A DNA stretch of 64,000 bases from Bacteroidales bacterium (lineage in GTDB: Bacteria > Bacteroidota > Bacteroidia > Bacteroidales > P3). The stretch lies in NCBI GenBank assembly GCA_017550405.1, contig JAFZPH010000049.1, positions 99,697 through 163,696 of the forward strand. Direction: 5' to 3'. The notes beneath the pieces were generated by a model, which saw nothing but the letters and a program-made list of their open reading frames with translations, ran no database searches and had not been told where the DNA came from. Shown one piece after another: positions 9,329-18,673 of the stretch. Made by a program: the position numbers and the translations under genes. Position 1 is the stretch's first letter, and each line of letters opens with the position of its first letter.

Positions 9329-10795
9329 ATGCAAAAGAAACTCCTTTCCGGCCTCTTTTGGATTCTGCTGCTCAACCTTCTCATCAAACCCTTCTGGATT
9401 CTGGGCATCGAGACAGGGGTGCAGAATGCCGTGGGCCCTGAGGAGTACGGCTTTTATTTCACCATCTTCAACCTTGCCTACATCTTCAACATCCTGCTCG
9501 ACCTGGGGGTCACCAACTTCAACACCCGCAACATCGCCCAGCACCCCAAGCTGATCGACAAGCACCTGCCGGGCATGCTCGGCATCAAGATTGCCCTGCT
9601 GGGACTTTATGCGGTGGTGACTTTCACCGTGGGACTGCTTTCGGGCTACGGCTCGCGCCAGTTCCTCCTGTTGGCAGTGCTCACCTTCAACCAGTTCCTT
9701 AACTCACTTATCCTCTATCTACGCAGCAACTTCGAAGGGCTGATGCTCTTCAAATGGGACAGCGTCATCAGCATCCTCGACCGCATGGTGATGATAGCCA
9801 TCTGCTCGCTGCTGCTGTGGGGACCGCACGGGGGCATCTCCATCGAGTGGTTCGCCTATGCCCAGACCGTCGCCTACCTTGCCACTGCACTTACCGCCCT
9901 TGTGGTGCTGACCCTCCGCATACGGAAGGAGCACAACGCCCGCTTCACCCTCCGCAGGCTCCAAGTGTCGCTGCCCTTCTCCATTGTCATTCTCCGCAAG
10001 AGCTTCCCCTTCGCCCTGCTGGTGCTGCTCATGGCCTCCTACAACCGCATAGACCCCTTGCTGCTGGGATGGCTGCACCCCCACGGCACCTATCAAGCAG
10101 GCATCTATGCCGGTGCTTTCCGCCTGCTCGACGCGCTTACCATGGTGGCCTACCTGGTGTCGGCGGTGCTGCTGCCCGTCTTCTCGCGCATGACTGCCGA
10201 GGGCGACAGCCAGCTCGGCTCCACCACAAGCATGGTCACCAGCCTTATGGTGGTCTTCTCCTTCACCGCCGCAGCCACCTTCTCGTTCCGCAGCGGCCTG
10301 TTCATGGAGCTGTTCTACCACAGCCAGGACGCTGCCGTCGTGGACGACTATGCCCGTGTGTTCCGTATACTGGTGTGGGGCATTGTACCCATCGGCATGA
10401 CATACGTTATCGGCACCCTCCTCACCGCCGCCGGACGGCTGCGGCAACTCAACACCCTTGCCGCGACGACACTGGTCATCAACATCGTTGTCAACCTTAT
10501 AGCCATCCCGCGCCACGGAGCTGTGGGTTCGGCATGGGCGGCCGTCATCGCCCAGACCTTCATGGCAACGGCACAGATTGTAGTGGCCATACGCCTACTT
10601 CACCTCCACCCCGCAGGCAGCTACCTGCTCCGCCTGCTGCTGTTCGGCGGAGCAGTCGTCGCCACCCTGCTCCTGCTGCCTCCCATGCCGTGGTGGGCAC
10701 TGCTGCTCAGTGTGGGCGCCGCCGCCCTTGTCGCCGCCTTCGCCTTGCGCCTCGTCGACATCAAGAACATCTTTCGCATAATACAAAACAACTAA
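9329..10795 (+). CDS. Polysaccharide flippase-like membrane protein (MOP/Wzx superfamily)
   Basis: Polytopic inner-membrane protein of 488 residues with about 12-14 hydrophobic segments. It begins with LLSGLFWILLLNLLIKPFW and the ETGVQNAVGPEEYGFYF pattern of oligosaccharide or teichoic-acid flippases. Residues 225-260 (FPFALLVLLMASYNRIDPLLLGWL) match the second half of the MOP fold. It likely moves a lipid-linked glycan across the inner membrane; the substrate cannot be read from sequence. It sits between a lipoprotein gene and an outer-membrane protein gene and is probably co-transcribed with them. Confidence 0.85.
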   Translation: MQKKLLSGLFWILLLNLLIKPFWILGIETGVQNAVGPEEYGFYFTIFNLAYIFNILLDLGVTNFNTRNIAQHPKLIDKHLPGMLGIKIALLGLYAVVTFTVGLLSGYGSRQFLLLAVLTFNQFLNSLILYLRSNFEGLMLFKWDSVISILDRMVMIAICSLLLWGPHGGISIEWFAYAQTVAYLATALTALVVLTLRIRKEHNARFTLRRLQVSLPFSIVILRKSFPFALLVLLMASYNRIDPLLLGWLHPHGTYQAGIYAGAFRLLDALTMVAYLVSAVLLPVFSRMTAEGDSQLGSTTSMVTSLMVVFSFTAAATFSFRSGLFMELFYHSQDAAVVDDYARVFRILVWGIVPIGMTYVIGTLLTAAGRLRQLNTLAATTLVINIVVNLIAIPRHGAVGSAWAAVIAQTFMATAQIVVAIRLLHLHPAGSYLLRLLLFGGAVVATLLLLPPMPWWALLLSVGAAALVAAFALRLVDIKNIFRIIQNN

Positions 10796-10807
10796 ACAAC
10801 CCATCGC

Positions 10808-11644
10808 ATGAAACACCTTTTCCCACTCTTCCTCGCCATGGCAATACTCTGCGGCCTGCCCCGTACCGCCGGGGCACAGATATACGCAGGCCTCCACGGT
10901 GGCATCACACTGCCCCAAGGCTTCTATGCCGACTCGCGCATGAGCGACCACGAATGGATGTTTGCCCAAGGGCACCAGCTCAAAGCCGGCGCCGGACGGG
11001 GGTGGACGGCCGGCCTCGACGTAACCTACCCACTACCCTTTGTCAAAGGGCTCGAAGTGCTGTTTTGTGCCGACTTCTTGCAGAGCGGCATGAACAAGGA
11101 TGTGCAGGAATACTACGACAAATACCAATCGCGTCACCTGAGCAAGTGCACCGCCTACGAGATGAAACTGCCCCGCCTGCGCCACATCCCCCTGATGGCA
11201 GGCGTGCAATACAGCTTCCCCCTCACCACCACGGTGAGCCTCTACGGTCAAGCCCTGGCAGGCGTGAACCTCCGCTTCATCACCCCGTGGACCCTTGCCT
11301 ATGCCGATGAAAACTGGACCGACCCATCGGCCGACGGGTCGCTAAAATACAACAACATGAAGACCTGCACCTACGCTTCGGCCACCACGCTGGCGCTGCG
11401 TCTCGGCGGCGGATTCATGGTCAAGAACGCCGTCACCCTCGGATTCAACGTCAACCTGTTCGGGGCCAGCCCCCTAGTGTGGGACGAGGAGGAGACGGTA
11501 CGCTACAACGTCTACGGCAACATCAAAGAACTGTCCAACAGCACCCACGTCGAATACTACGACATCCGGCCTGTCATCGTGACCATAAGTCTGGGCTACC
11601 GGCTGAAAGTCGCCAACGCCCAGCGCCACGTGCAAGACTGGTAA
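10808..11644 (+). CDS. Outer-membrane beta-barrel protein, porin-family-like
   Basis: Secreted protein of 278 residues. The signal peptide is residues 1-23 (LCGLPRTAGAQ, cleavage likely after AGA). The rest alternates polar and hydrophobic residues as in a small beta-barrel: YAGLHGGITLPQGFY, AGLDVTYPLPFVKGLEVLF, LMAGVQYSFPL, and a last strand IVTISLGYRLKV. This resembles the opacity/PorT-like barrels of Bacteroidota. The function is not known. It starts 12 bp after the flippase. Confidence 0.7.
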   Translation: MKHLFPLFLAMAILCGLPRTAGAQIYAGLHGGITLPQGFYADSRMSDHEWMFAQGHQLKAGAGRGWTAGLDVTYPLPFVKGLEVLFCADFLQSGMNKDVQEYYDKYQSRHLSKCTAYEMKLPRLRHIPLMAGVQYSFPLTTTVSLYGQALAGVNLRFITPWTLAYADENWTDPSADGSLKYNNMKTCTYASATTLALRLGGGFMVKNAVTLGFNVNLFGASPLVWDEEETVRYNVYGNIKELSNSTHVEYYDIRPVIVTISLGYRLKVANAQRHVQDW

Positions 11645-11674
11645 AAACTCTTCCCGGAAACAAGTGCCGGCGGC

Positions 11675-12430
11675 TCAGAAGTCCCACGTGAACCCCCTGA
11701 AGGGATAATGCCTGTCGGCATCCTGCTGCTTCGACAACTCCTGCAGACGGCGCATGCGGCGCACGCCCCACTTCCACATCCGTATGTCGAACCACAGCAG
11801 CACCACAAAGAGGAATCCCGACACGCCGACCCGGCCGCTACCCATGCTCTCGGGAATCATCAGCAACGCATCGAACGTGCCGTGCAGCAGCATCGGAACC
11901 AAGAAAGCCAGCAGCAGGTAGCCAAAGCGGTGTTCGCTGTCGAACTTGGCCAACGCCACATAGTATCCCATCATCACACCGAAGAGGAAATGACCCGGCA
12001 CCGACAGCACCGCGCGCACCGACCCCGTGGCCAGTGCATCGACAAAGGTCCCCTGCCCGAACACATACGAGACATTCTCGAAACAGGCAAACCCCAGCGA
12101 CACAAAACAGGCATACACCACCCCGTCGTAATACTCATCGAAATGGCGGCTGCCCCATATCGCCAGCAGCAGGAACAGCAGCTTCCACAGCTCCTCGCTG
12201 CAGCCCGCCACCACAAAACCGGTATACAACCCGCTCAACACAGGCATGGCAGGAGTGAACATCGACAGAAACTGCTCCATGAAGGCCGCAGGCGGAATGG
12301 TTAACGCGCCGAACAAAAACGCCTTCAACAACATTCCGAAAGGCTCCTTACCGTATTTGTCGCCCTGGTACACCACAATCGCCAGCACCAACACCGGCAG
12401 CACTGCAATGGCTAAAAGATAGATATTCAT
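11675..12430 (-). CDS. prsW: PrsW-family intramembrane protease
   Basis: Membrane protein of 251 residues with about seven hydrophobic segments. The PrsW glutamate pair is seen in GCSEELWKLLFLL (about residues 75-88), with the later motifs FACFENVSYVFG and HFLFGVMMGYY and a conserved His in LLHGTFDAL. In Bacillus, PrsW cleaves an anti-sigma factor at site 1. The substrate here is unknown and no anti-sigma gene is nearby. It is convergent with the outer-membrane protein gene. A minus-strand TATCTTTG box at 12479-12486 fits as its promoter. Confidence 0.88.
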   Translation of the reverse strand: MNIYLLAIAVLPVLVLAIVVYQGDKYGKEPFGMLLKAFLFGALTIPPAAFMEQFLSMFTPAMPVLSGLYTGFVVAGCSEELWKLLFLLLAIWGSRHFDEYYDGVVYACFVSLGFACFENVSYVFGQGTFVDALATGSVRAVLSVPGHFLFGVMMGYYVALAKFDSEHRFGYLLLAFLVPMLLHGTFDALLMIPESMGSGRVGVSGFLFVVLLWFDIRMWKWGVRRMRRLQELSKQQDADRHYPFRGFTWDF

Positions 12431-12478
12431 AACTATTCGCGATTATTCAACTCCGGGGTAATGCCACCCCGCAGGCTG

Positions 12479-12486
12479 CAAAGATA
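12479..12486 (-). promoter_or_regulatory. Bacteroidales -7 box (TATCTTTG) for prsW
   Basis: Minus-strand TATCTTTG, 48 bp upstream of the prsW ATG at 12430. Confidence 0.55.
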
Positions 12487-12983
12487 CGAAAAAAACCGAA
12501 TATGACAGCCCTCCACCCCCTATCACTCCACCCCATGCGGCCACACCGCCTGCCCTTTCGGAACGCTCCCGGTCCGCTGCAGGGTCAGCCCCTGTCTCCC
12601 CTTCATACCCCTCGCAGCTGCTCTCCGCTATAGCTAACCCCCAGATAGGTTCGTGGTCTCCCCCTGTTTTACATCCTATCTTGCCTAGCTTATTATTACT
12701 CATTATTTACCCTATCTAAATAAAAGATAAAATAAACCTAAACTAAATAGCGAAGGCACATCGGATTGAGACAGGGCCATTTTGTAACCGAAAGAGGCCA
12801 ATCAGGGTGATGGCAGATTACTATTTGGGGCTGGGGTAAAGTCCTGTAAAGAGGGTACGAACGGGGGGGAGACGGACCGAGAACCAGATTGCCACCCTGT
12901 ACCGCACACTAGTGCGCGGTATCGGCATTATAATAAAAAGATTTAAAAAGAATTAAAAAGTTCAATAATCGGCAAAATATATT

Positions 12984-12991
12984 TATCTTTG
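12984..12991 (+). promoter_or_regulatory. Bacteroidales -7 box (TATCTTTG) for the carboxyltransferase
   Basis: TATCTTTGC with TTC about 20 bp upstream as a weak -33. It lies 68 bp upstream of ATG 13060, leaving an AT-rich leader of about 60 bases. Confidence 0.55.
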
Positions 12992-13059
12992 CATTTTGTT
13001 GGGAAGAAGTTTTTTATATTTTAATATTTTATAATTAGTTCGTTACAACTTAATTTTTT

Positions 13060-14844
13060 ATGGCAAGAGAGATAAAATTCAGTTTGGTTTACCGCGATAT
13101 GTGGCAATCGTCGGGCAAATACCAACCCCGTATGGACCAACTCGTGCAGGTGGCGCCCGCCATCGTGCAGATGGGTTGCTTCGACCGTATCGAGACCAAC
13201 GGCGGTGCCTTCGAGCAGGTAAACCTCATGTATGGCGAGAACCCTAACAAGTCGGTACGTGCATGGACCAAAGAGTTCAACAAAGCCGGTATCCAGACCC
13301 ACATGCTGGAGCGCGCCCTGAACGGTCTGCGCATGTATGGTGTGCCGAAGGATGTACGCCAGCTGATGCCCAAGGTGAAGAAGGCACAGGGTGTCGACAT
13401 CATGCGCTCATTCTGCGGACTGAATGACGTACGCAACCTTGAGCTGTCGGTGAAATACGCCAAAGAGGCTGGCATGATCAGCCAGGCCGCCCTCAGCATC
13501 ACCTATTCACCCATCCACACGGTGGAATACTACATGGGCATTGTGGACAAGCTGGTGGAATTCGGAGCCGACGAGATTGCACTGAAGGACATGGCTGGCA
13601 TCGGCCGCCCCACCATGCTGGGCAAACTGGTATACGAAATCAAGAAGAAATATCCCCACATCATCGTGCAGTACCACGGCCACACCGGTCCCGGCTTCGC
13701 CATGGCCTCGGTGCTCGAGGTGGCCCGCGCAGGCGCCGATGTTATCGACACCGCCATGGAGCCCCTGGCATGGGGTATGGTCCATCCCGGCATCATCGCC
13801 GTGCAGGCCATGCTCAAGGAGGACGGTTTCCTGGTCAAGGACATCAACATGAAGGCCTACATGGAGACCCGCGCCCTGACACAGTCGTTCCTCGACGACT
13901 TCCTGGGTCTGTATGTGAACCCCGCCAACCGCATCTGCACCTCCATGCTGGTAGGCTGCGGCCTGCCCGGCGGCATGATGGGCAGCATGATGAGCGACCT
14001 GAAGGGCGTACACCACGCCATCAACATGGCCCTGAAGAAGAACGGCAAACCCGAAGTCACCTTCGACGAACTGACCGTCCAGCTCTTCCAGGAAGTGGCT
14101 TATATCTGGCCCATGCTCGGCTATCCCCCACTGGTAACCCCCTTCAGCCAGTACACCAAGAACATCGCCCTGATGAACATCATGGCCCTGGCACAAGGCA
14201 AACCCCGTTTCAACCAGATCGACAAGGACAGCTGGAACATGATTCTGGGACGCGCCGGCAAACTGCCCGGCCCCTTGGCCCCCGAAATCGTCGAGCTGGC
14301 CAAGCAGAACAACTACGAGTTCTACGAAGGCAACCCGCAGGATGCCTATCCCGATGCCCTGCCTGAATACATCAAGGAGATGGAAGAGAACGGCTGGGAC
14401 CGTGGCGAGGACGACGAGGAGCTCTTCGAACTGGCCATGCACGACCGCCAGTACCGCGACTATAAGTCGGGGTTGGCCAAGGAGCGCTTCGAGAAAGAGG
14501 TGGCCCAGCTGCGTGCCGAAAAAGCCGCTCCCGCTGCCAGCAAAACCTCTGTCAACACCGCCGGAGCCGTGACGCTGACACCCAACTATCTCAACGAGAA
14601 GCACGCCAACGCCATGCCCGTGGTGGCTGCCGAAGACGGACAGCTGCTGTGGGAGCTCGACTTCAACCGCTCGGTGCCTCCCGCACCCGGCCGCGAGTAC
14701 AAAGAGGGCGATGTGTTCTGCATCATCCAAGCCAACTATGCACTGGTGAACGTACACATGAACAAGGGCGGACGCCTTATCGACACCTGCGTCAAACAAG
14801 GCCAGTGGGTGAAGAAGGGCGATGTCCTCGGCTGGATAGAATAA
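13060..14844 (+). CDS. Carboxyltransferase (pyruvate carboxylase B / oxaloacetate decarboxylase alpha-like) with a biotin-less C-terminal domain
   Basis: Cytosolic protein of 594 residues in the HMGL-like carboxyltransferase family, which moves CO2 between carboxybiotin and pyruvate/oxaloacetate or a related acid. The TIM barrel shows YRDMWQSSGKY (metal Asp), ALKDMAGI (the lysine carbamylated in the family) and YHGHTGPG (metal HxH). The C-terminal 75 residues have the biotinyl/lipoyl fold pattern (GDVFCIIQ, KQGQWVKKGDVLGWIE), but where the family has AMKM it reads ANYA. The biotin lysine is therefore missing and a separate carrier is implied. No partner subunit is in the window. It is a single gene with its own promoter and a terminator at 14868-14905. 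Confidence 0.85.
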   Translation: MAREIKFSLVYRDMWQSSGKYQPRMDQLVQVAPAIVQMGCFDRIETNGGAFEQVNLMYGENPNKSVRAWTKEFNKAGIQTHMLERALNGLRMYGVPKDVRQLMPKVKKAQGVDIMRSFCGLNDVRNLELSVKYAKEAGMISQAALSITYSPIHTVEYYMGIVDKLVEFGADEIALKDMAGIGRPTMLGKLVYEIKKKYPHIIVQYHGHTGPGFAMASVLEVARAGADVIDTAMEPLAWGMVHPGIIAVQAMLKEDGFLVKDINMKAYMETRALTQSFLDDFLGLYVNPANRICTSMLVGCGLPGGMMGSMMSDLKGVHHAINMALKKNGKPEVTFDELTVQLFQEVAYIWPMLGYPPLVTPFSQYTKNIALMNIMALAQGKPRFNQIDKDSWNMILGRAGKLPGPLAPEIVELAKQNNYEFYEGNPQDAYPDALPEYIKEMEENGWDRGEDDEELFELAMHDRQYRDYKSGLAKERFEKEVAQLRAEKAAPAASKTSVNTAGAVTLTPNYLNEKHANAMPVVAAEDGQLLWELDFNRSVPPAPGREYKEGDVFCIIQANYALVNVHMNKGGRLIDTCVKQGQWVKKGDVLGWIE

Positions 14845-14867
14845 CCCTTTTACTCACACATACACAG

Positions 14868-14905
14868 AAAAGATGGACAGGCCAACGGCTTGCCCATCTT
14901 TTTTT
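14868..14905 (+). terminator. Intrinsic terminator after the carboxyltransferase
   Basis: The arms AAAAGATGGACAGGC and GCTTGCCCATCTTTT pair with two mismatches and are followed by a T run. It begins 23 bp after the stop codon. Confidence 0.8.
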
Positions 14906-14906
14906 A

Positions 14907-14970
14907 ATGTGTTAATGTGTAAATCAGACTAACGAATTAACACATTTACGAATTAACGAATTAAAAAAAT
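14907..14970. repeat. Short word repeats (GTGTTAATGTGTAAAT, CGAATTAA)
   Basis: AT-rich words TTAATGTGTTAATGTG, CATTTACGAATTAACG and AATTAACGAATTAA fill the space between the terminator and the GH92 promoter. They belong to the same word family as 3684-3713 and 47068-47316. Confidence 0.55.
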
Positions 14971-14975
14971 CTTTG

Positions 14976-14983
14976 TATCTTTG
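14976..14983 (+). promoter_or_regulatory. Bacteroidales -7 box (TATCTTTG) for the GH92 gene
   Basis: TATCTTTGC lies 21 bp upstream of ATG 15005. The in-frame TTG at 14981 falls inside this box, so it is unlikely to be the start codon. Confidence 0.6.
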
Positions 14984-15004
14984 CAGCAGCAAAATGACAG
15001 CAAC

Positions 15005-17461
15005 ATGAAACGTTTTTACATCCTCTGCACATCGATGCTCCTTGTGTTCGCAGCTGCGGCACAGTCGCCTAAACAAAGTACAAACACTTTGCAATGGGTC
15101 AACGTATTTATCGGCACCAACGGTATGGGTCACACCTTTCCCGGTGCCTGTTTCCCCTACGGCTTTGTGCAGCTGAGTCCCGACACGGACACCATTCCCC
15201 ACAACATTAATGGGGTCTATCAGCCGCGTGTCTATGACTACTGCGCCGGCTACCAGCACCGTGACAGCAGCATCGTGGGCTTCAGCCACACCCACTTCAG
15301 CGGCACGGGCCACAGCGACTTGGGCGACATACTCATCATGCCCTACAGCAGCGAGACGAAGCTCAACCCCGGCACTGCCGACAACCCCGACGGAGGCTAC
15401 CGCCAGCGTTTCCGCCACGAGACTGAGGTGGCCGCACCAGGCTACTATGCCGTCACGCTCGATGACGACAACATCCGCTGCGAACTGACCGCCACAAAGC
15501 GTTGCGGCGTGCACCGCTACATCTTCCCCAAAGGGGCGGCGCAGAAAATCATCCTCGACCTCAATCACGGCATCTACAACTACGACGGCAAGGTGCTGTG
15601 GGCAGAGTGCAAAGTGATCGGTACGCACAGCATCAGCGGCTGGCGCATGACCAGTGGCTGGAACCGCGAACGCAAACTATACTATTACATCGAGTTCAAC
15701 AAGCCCATCAAGCAGTATGGCTACCACGACTTTGCCCCGCTGTCGTATCATGGCTTCTGGAACCGTTTTGACCAAGAGCACAACTTTCCCGAGATGGCAG
15801 GACGCAAGCCGGTGTGCTGGTTTGAGTTTGAGCCGGGAGCCCCGGCTGGCAATAAAGGCGGCAGCGATACCCTCGAAATCATCGTGGGGCTTTCGCCCAA
15901 CAGCACATGGAGTGCCAGCCAGGCTGTGCAGCTCGAAGGGTGCCAGTACTCTCGTTCTGCTTCATGGGCACTTTACCGCGACAGGCCGGAAGGCGATACG
16001 CTGCTCATCGTCCATCAGGGTGACCCCAACTACCGCAGCCATTTCGACGTAGTACGTGAGCTGACACGCATCCATTGGAACCGGATGCTGGGACGCATCG
16101 AGGCACAGGGACCCGAGGATGCCTTGGCGATGCTTTATACCTCTTACTACCACACCATGATAAACCCCTCCATCTATCAGGATATTGATGAGAAGAACTA
16201 TGACGGGCATACCCGTTACACCATCTTCTCGCTGTGGGATACCTACCGCGCCCTGCATCCCCTCATCAACCTCACCGATACCGCTATGAGCCGCAACCTT
16301 GCCCTGTCGCTCTATAACCACTACGACCGAAGCCCCCACCACATGCTGCCCGTGTGGAGCCATCACGGTGGCGAGAACTGGTGCATGATAGGCTATCACG
16401 GCGTTTCTGTAATGGTGGATGCTGCCGTCAACACACTCCATCACGATTCTGAGCAAGAGTTGGAAACCATGGATGCTATCTTTTCCACCACCAATGTGGA
16501 CTACTACGACTTCACCGGGCTGTACAAGCAGATAGGCTATGTCCCCTTTGACAAGAGCCGCAACGGCACCTCCGTCACACTGGAGAATGCCTACGAGGAC
16601 TGGTGTGTCTATTGGGCGTTGGAGAATCATCTGGAGAATGTGCTGCCCGATGTGATAGGCTATGAGGATTCCGTGCGCGAGAATTACCGGCAGCGGGCAT
16701 TGAACTACCGCAACGTGTATAAGGATGGGTTTGTCCGCGCCCGCTACTCGGACGGCTCGTGGAAGACGCCCTACTCGTTATTGTCCACTAGCGGCGAGGG
16801 GCTGATAGAGGGCAACGCCTGGAACTACAGCTTTTATGTCCCCCACGACGTGAACGGCATGATGCAGATGATGGGAGGCGAGAAGGCTTTTGTGCGGAAG
16901 CTGGACACGCTCTTCACCATGCATGTGCCGGACGAGTTCTTTGCCGAGACCGAGGACGTCACCCGCGAAGGGATGCTGGGCGGCTACGTTCACGGCAACG
17001 AGCCTTCCCACCATATCCCCTACCTCTACATGTGGACCACTCAGCCGTGGAAGACCCAATACTGGGTGCGCGAGGTGATGAACAAGATGTACCGCAACCA
17101 TATCGACGGCCTCTGTGGCAACGACGACTGCGGGCAGATGTCGGCATGGTATATCTTTTCAGCCATGGGCTTCTACCCCGTCTGCCCCGCCAGCGGGCAG
17201 TACGTCATTGGTGCACCCTACCTGCCTTATTTGAAGGTGCGCATGGGCAGCGGCAAATACCTTGAGATAAAGGCCCCCAAGGTGAGCGACAAGAACCGCT
17301 ACATCCAGCGCGTGCTGTGGAACGGCAAGCCCTACGACAAATGCTACGTCACCTACAGCCAGCTGATGGAGGGCGGCACCCTCGAATTCCAGATGGGTCC
17401 CAAGCCCAACAAACGCCTCTTCCAAAAGCCTGACACCAAGCCCTACAGCCTAACCAAATAA
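15005..17461 (+). CDS. Glycoside hydrolase family 92 (alpha-mannosidase)
   Basis: Calcium-dependent exo-alpha-mannosidase family common in gut Bacteroidales, active on N-glycans or yeast mannan. 818 residues with a signal peptide (FAAAAQSPK). The family signature NVFIGTNGMGHTFPGAC is followed by GFSHTHFSGTGHSDLGDI, DTYRALHPL, HGNEPSHHIPYLY (the Glu is the likely general acid) and CGNDDCGQMSAWYIFSAMG. Length and domain order are full. Linkage specificity cannot be read by eye. No SusC/SusD pair is nearby. It lies 8 bp upstream of the transposase-like gene but has its own promoter. Confidence 0.93.
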   Translation: MKRFYILCTSMLLVFAAAAQSPKQSTNTLQWVNVFIGTNGMGHTFPGACFPYGFVQLSPDTDTIPHNINGVYQPRVYDYCAGYQHRDSSIVGFSHTHFSGTGHSDLGDILIMPYSSETKLNPGTADNPDGGYRQRFRHETEVAAPGYYAVTLDDDNIRCELTATKRCGVHRYIFPKGAAQKIILDLNHGIYNYDGKVLWAECKVIGTHSISGWRMTSGWNRERKLYYYIEFNKPIKQYGYHDFAPLSYHGFWNRFDQEHNFPEMAGRKPVCWFEFEPGAPAGNKGGSDTLEIIVGLSPNSTWSASQAVQLEGCQYSRSASWALYRDRPEGDTLLIVHQGDPNYRSHFDVVRELTRIHWNRMLGRIEAQGPEDALAMLYTSYYHTMINPSIYQDIDEKNYDGHTRYTIFSLWDTYRALHPLINLTDTAMSRNLALSLYNHYDRSPHHMLPVWSHHGGENWCMIGYHGVSVMVDAAVNTLHHDSEQELETMDAIFSTTNVDYYDFTGLYKQIGYVPFDKSRNGTSVTLENAYEDWCVYWALENHLENVLPDVIGYEDSVRENYRQRALNYRNVYKDGFVRARYSDGSWKTPYSLLSTSGEGLIEGNAWNYSFYVPHDVNGMMQMMGGEKAFVRKLDTLFTMHVPDEFFAETEDVTREGMLGGYVHGNEPSHHIPYLYMWTTQPWKTQYWVREVMNKMYRNHIDGLCGNDDCGQMSAWYIFSAMGFYPVCPASGQYVIGAPYLPYLKVRMGSGKYLEIKAPKVSDKNRYIQRVLWNGKPYDKCYVTYSQLMEGGTLEFQMGPKPNKRLFQKPDTKPYSLTK

Positions 17462-17469
17462 GTAGCTGT

Positions 17470-18651
17470 ATGCAGTCTGCCTACCGCCCCCGCAATCCCG
17501 GTCACAACTACTATGGTCAAGGCACCTACCTCATCACGCTGGTGGTGAGTGGCCGCGCCCACCTGCTCTCACATTTCGTGACCGATTTCGGTCACGAAGC
17601 CAGCCACAATCCCGTGGCCGTTCTCGGCCACGAATCCCTGTCCCTCACCCCTCTAGGCAAAGAGATACAGCAAGCCTGGCAACAAACACCCGCCATACAA
17701 GCCACCCATGGCAATCAGGTAGCAGTACACGCCTGTGTCTGCATGCCCGACCACTTCCACGGTGTCATCGAGGTATTAGAACCCATGGCATGGAACTTGG
17801 GCGACATCATTCAAGCCTTCAAAGCCTTCTGTACAAGCCGTTGGCAACAGTTGCAGGGCTTACTTCCCTCTACCTTACGACCGGTTTCGGTCGAAACCCT
17901 TGGTAGTGATGTCCCCGCATGGCTCCTCCAGAAGATTCATGACCACCCCGACGAAGGCTCCCTCATCCGCAACCTCTCAAAAAAACAGCGACAGGAGTAC
18001 TATGCTCTTGTGAGCCGACAACAGCAACCCCTCTTCGACGACAACTACGACGACACCGTCTGTCTCGACAGCCGTCACCGCGAGGCAATGATAGCCTATG
18101 TTAACGACAATCCACGTCGTGCCCTCCTACGCCGTCTTTTCCCTGATGTCATGGAACGGTGCCTCCATGTGACGATAGGACAGCGCGATTACGGTGCCTT
18201 CGGTAACCTCTTCCTTTTGCGCTGGGCACGTAAACTGCAGGTTCAGTGCCACCGTCGCCATCCCGTCAGCCATCAGCCCTACGAGACCACCGACGACTAT
18301 GCACGCCAACATGACGAATGGGTGGCGGCCTTGCTCAACGGGCAGACCATTCTCGTCACCCCGGGCATCTCGCGTGGCGAACTGATAATGAAAAACGAAT
18401 GCTTGGAAAAGGGTTACCCATTGATACACCTGCAAAAAGAGCCCATCGGCCCCTATTGGAAACCCGAGCGCCGACGCTTCGAAGCCTGCCTCCAAGGGCA
18501 TCTGCTTATATTAGCCCCTTGGAATATCGATGCGTTGGGTAATGTCTCCGGTGTTCCAGCCGACAGCGACTACAGTCGCTTCCACAACCTCAACAGCCTC
18601 GCCGCCGAAATCTGCGCCTTCTCCGGCGAAGCCAGAATAAAAAAACAATAA
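17470..18651 (+). CDS. REP-associated tyrosine transposase (RAYT/Y1-like) with long C-terminal domain
   Basis: Single-strand DNA nuclease/transposase relative of IS200, 393 residues. Seen: YYGQGTYLITLVVSGRAHLL near the N-terminus, the HUH motif in CMPDHFHGVIEV (about residue 95), and a likely catalytic Tyr in FDDNYDDTVCLD followed by MIAYVNDNPRR as in RAYTs. Residues 240-393 form an extra domain with TILVTPGISRGE and LLILAPWNID, resembling a DprA-like Rossmann fold. RAYTs act on REP hairpins. Here REP-like palindromes lie inside the gene (17575-17598, 17613-17632, 17878-17893) and just after it (18674-18714). It borders the AT-rich accessory island. Confidence 0.85.
   Translation: MQSAYRPRNPGHNYYGQGTYLITLVVSGRAHLLSHFVTDFGHEASHNPVAVLGHESLSLTPLGKEIQQAWQQTPAIQATHGNQVAVHACVCMPDHFHGVIEVLEPMAWNLGDIIQAFKAFCTSRWQQLQGLLPSTLRPVSVETLGSDVPAWLLQKIHDHPDEGSLIRNLSKKQRQEYYALVSRQQQPLFDDNYDDTVCLDSRHREAMIAYVNDNPRRALLRRLFPDVMERCLHVTIGQRDYGAFGNLFLLRWARKLQVQCHRRHPVSHQPYETTDDYARQHDEWVAALLNGQTILVTPGISRGELIMKNECLEKGYPLIHLQKEPIGPYWKPERRRFEACLQGHLLILAPWNIDALGNVSGVPADSDYSRFHNLNSLAAEICAFSGEARIKKQ
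17558..17598 (+). repeat. REP-like palindrome inside the RAYT gene, copy 1
   Basis: TTCGTGACCGA and TCGGTCACGAA form an 11-bp perfect stem with a TT loop (17575-17598). Together with 17 bases of left flank it matches 18674-18714 over 41 bp with three differences. It encodes residues about 30-43 of the RAYT. Confidence 0.8.
17613..17632 (+). repeat. REP-like palindrome inside the RAYT gene, copy 2
   Basis: CGTGGCCG, loop TTCT, CGGCCACG. An 8-bp perfect stem 15 bp after copy 1, coding for VAVLGH. Confidence 0.6.
17878..17893 (+). repeat. REP-like palindrome inside the RAYT gene, copy 3
   Basis: CGACCG, loop GTTT, CGGTCG, with the same CGACCG/CGGTCG core as the other copies. An alternative fold GGTTTCG/CGAAACC overlaps it. 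Confidence 0.5.
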
Positions 18652-18673
18652 GAGATAGGCAAGAGAAGACAAA

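Larger units (their letters stand above)
12431..13059. other. 629-bp intergenic region with divergent promoters
   Basis: This gap holds the prsW promoter (12479-12486, minus) and the carboxyltransferase promoter (12984-12991, plus). A near-perfect 10-bp palindrome lies at 12900-12921 (TACCGCACAC, loop TA, GTGCGCGGTA). The C-rich stretch 12500-12660 has an open minus-strand frame without recognisable features. I see no RNA gene. Confidence 0.5.

Noticed and set aside
12443..12703. 86-codon minus-strand open frame between prsW and the carboxyltransferase gene
   Set aside because: No recognisable family, covers the likely prsW promoter, and lies in a C-rich spacer.
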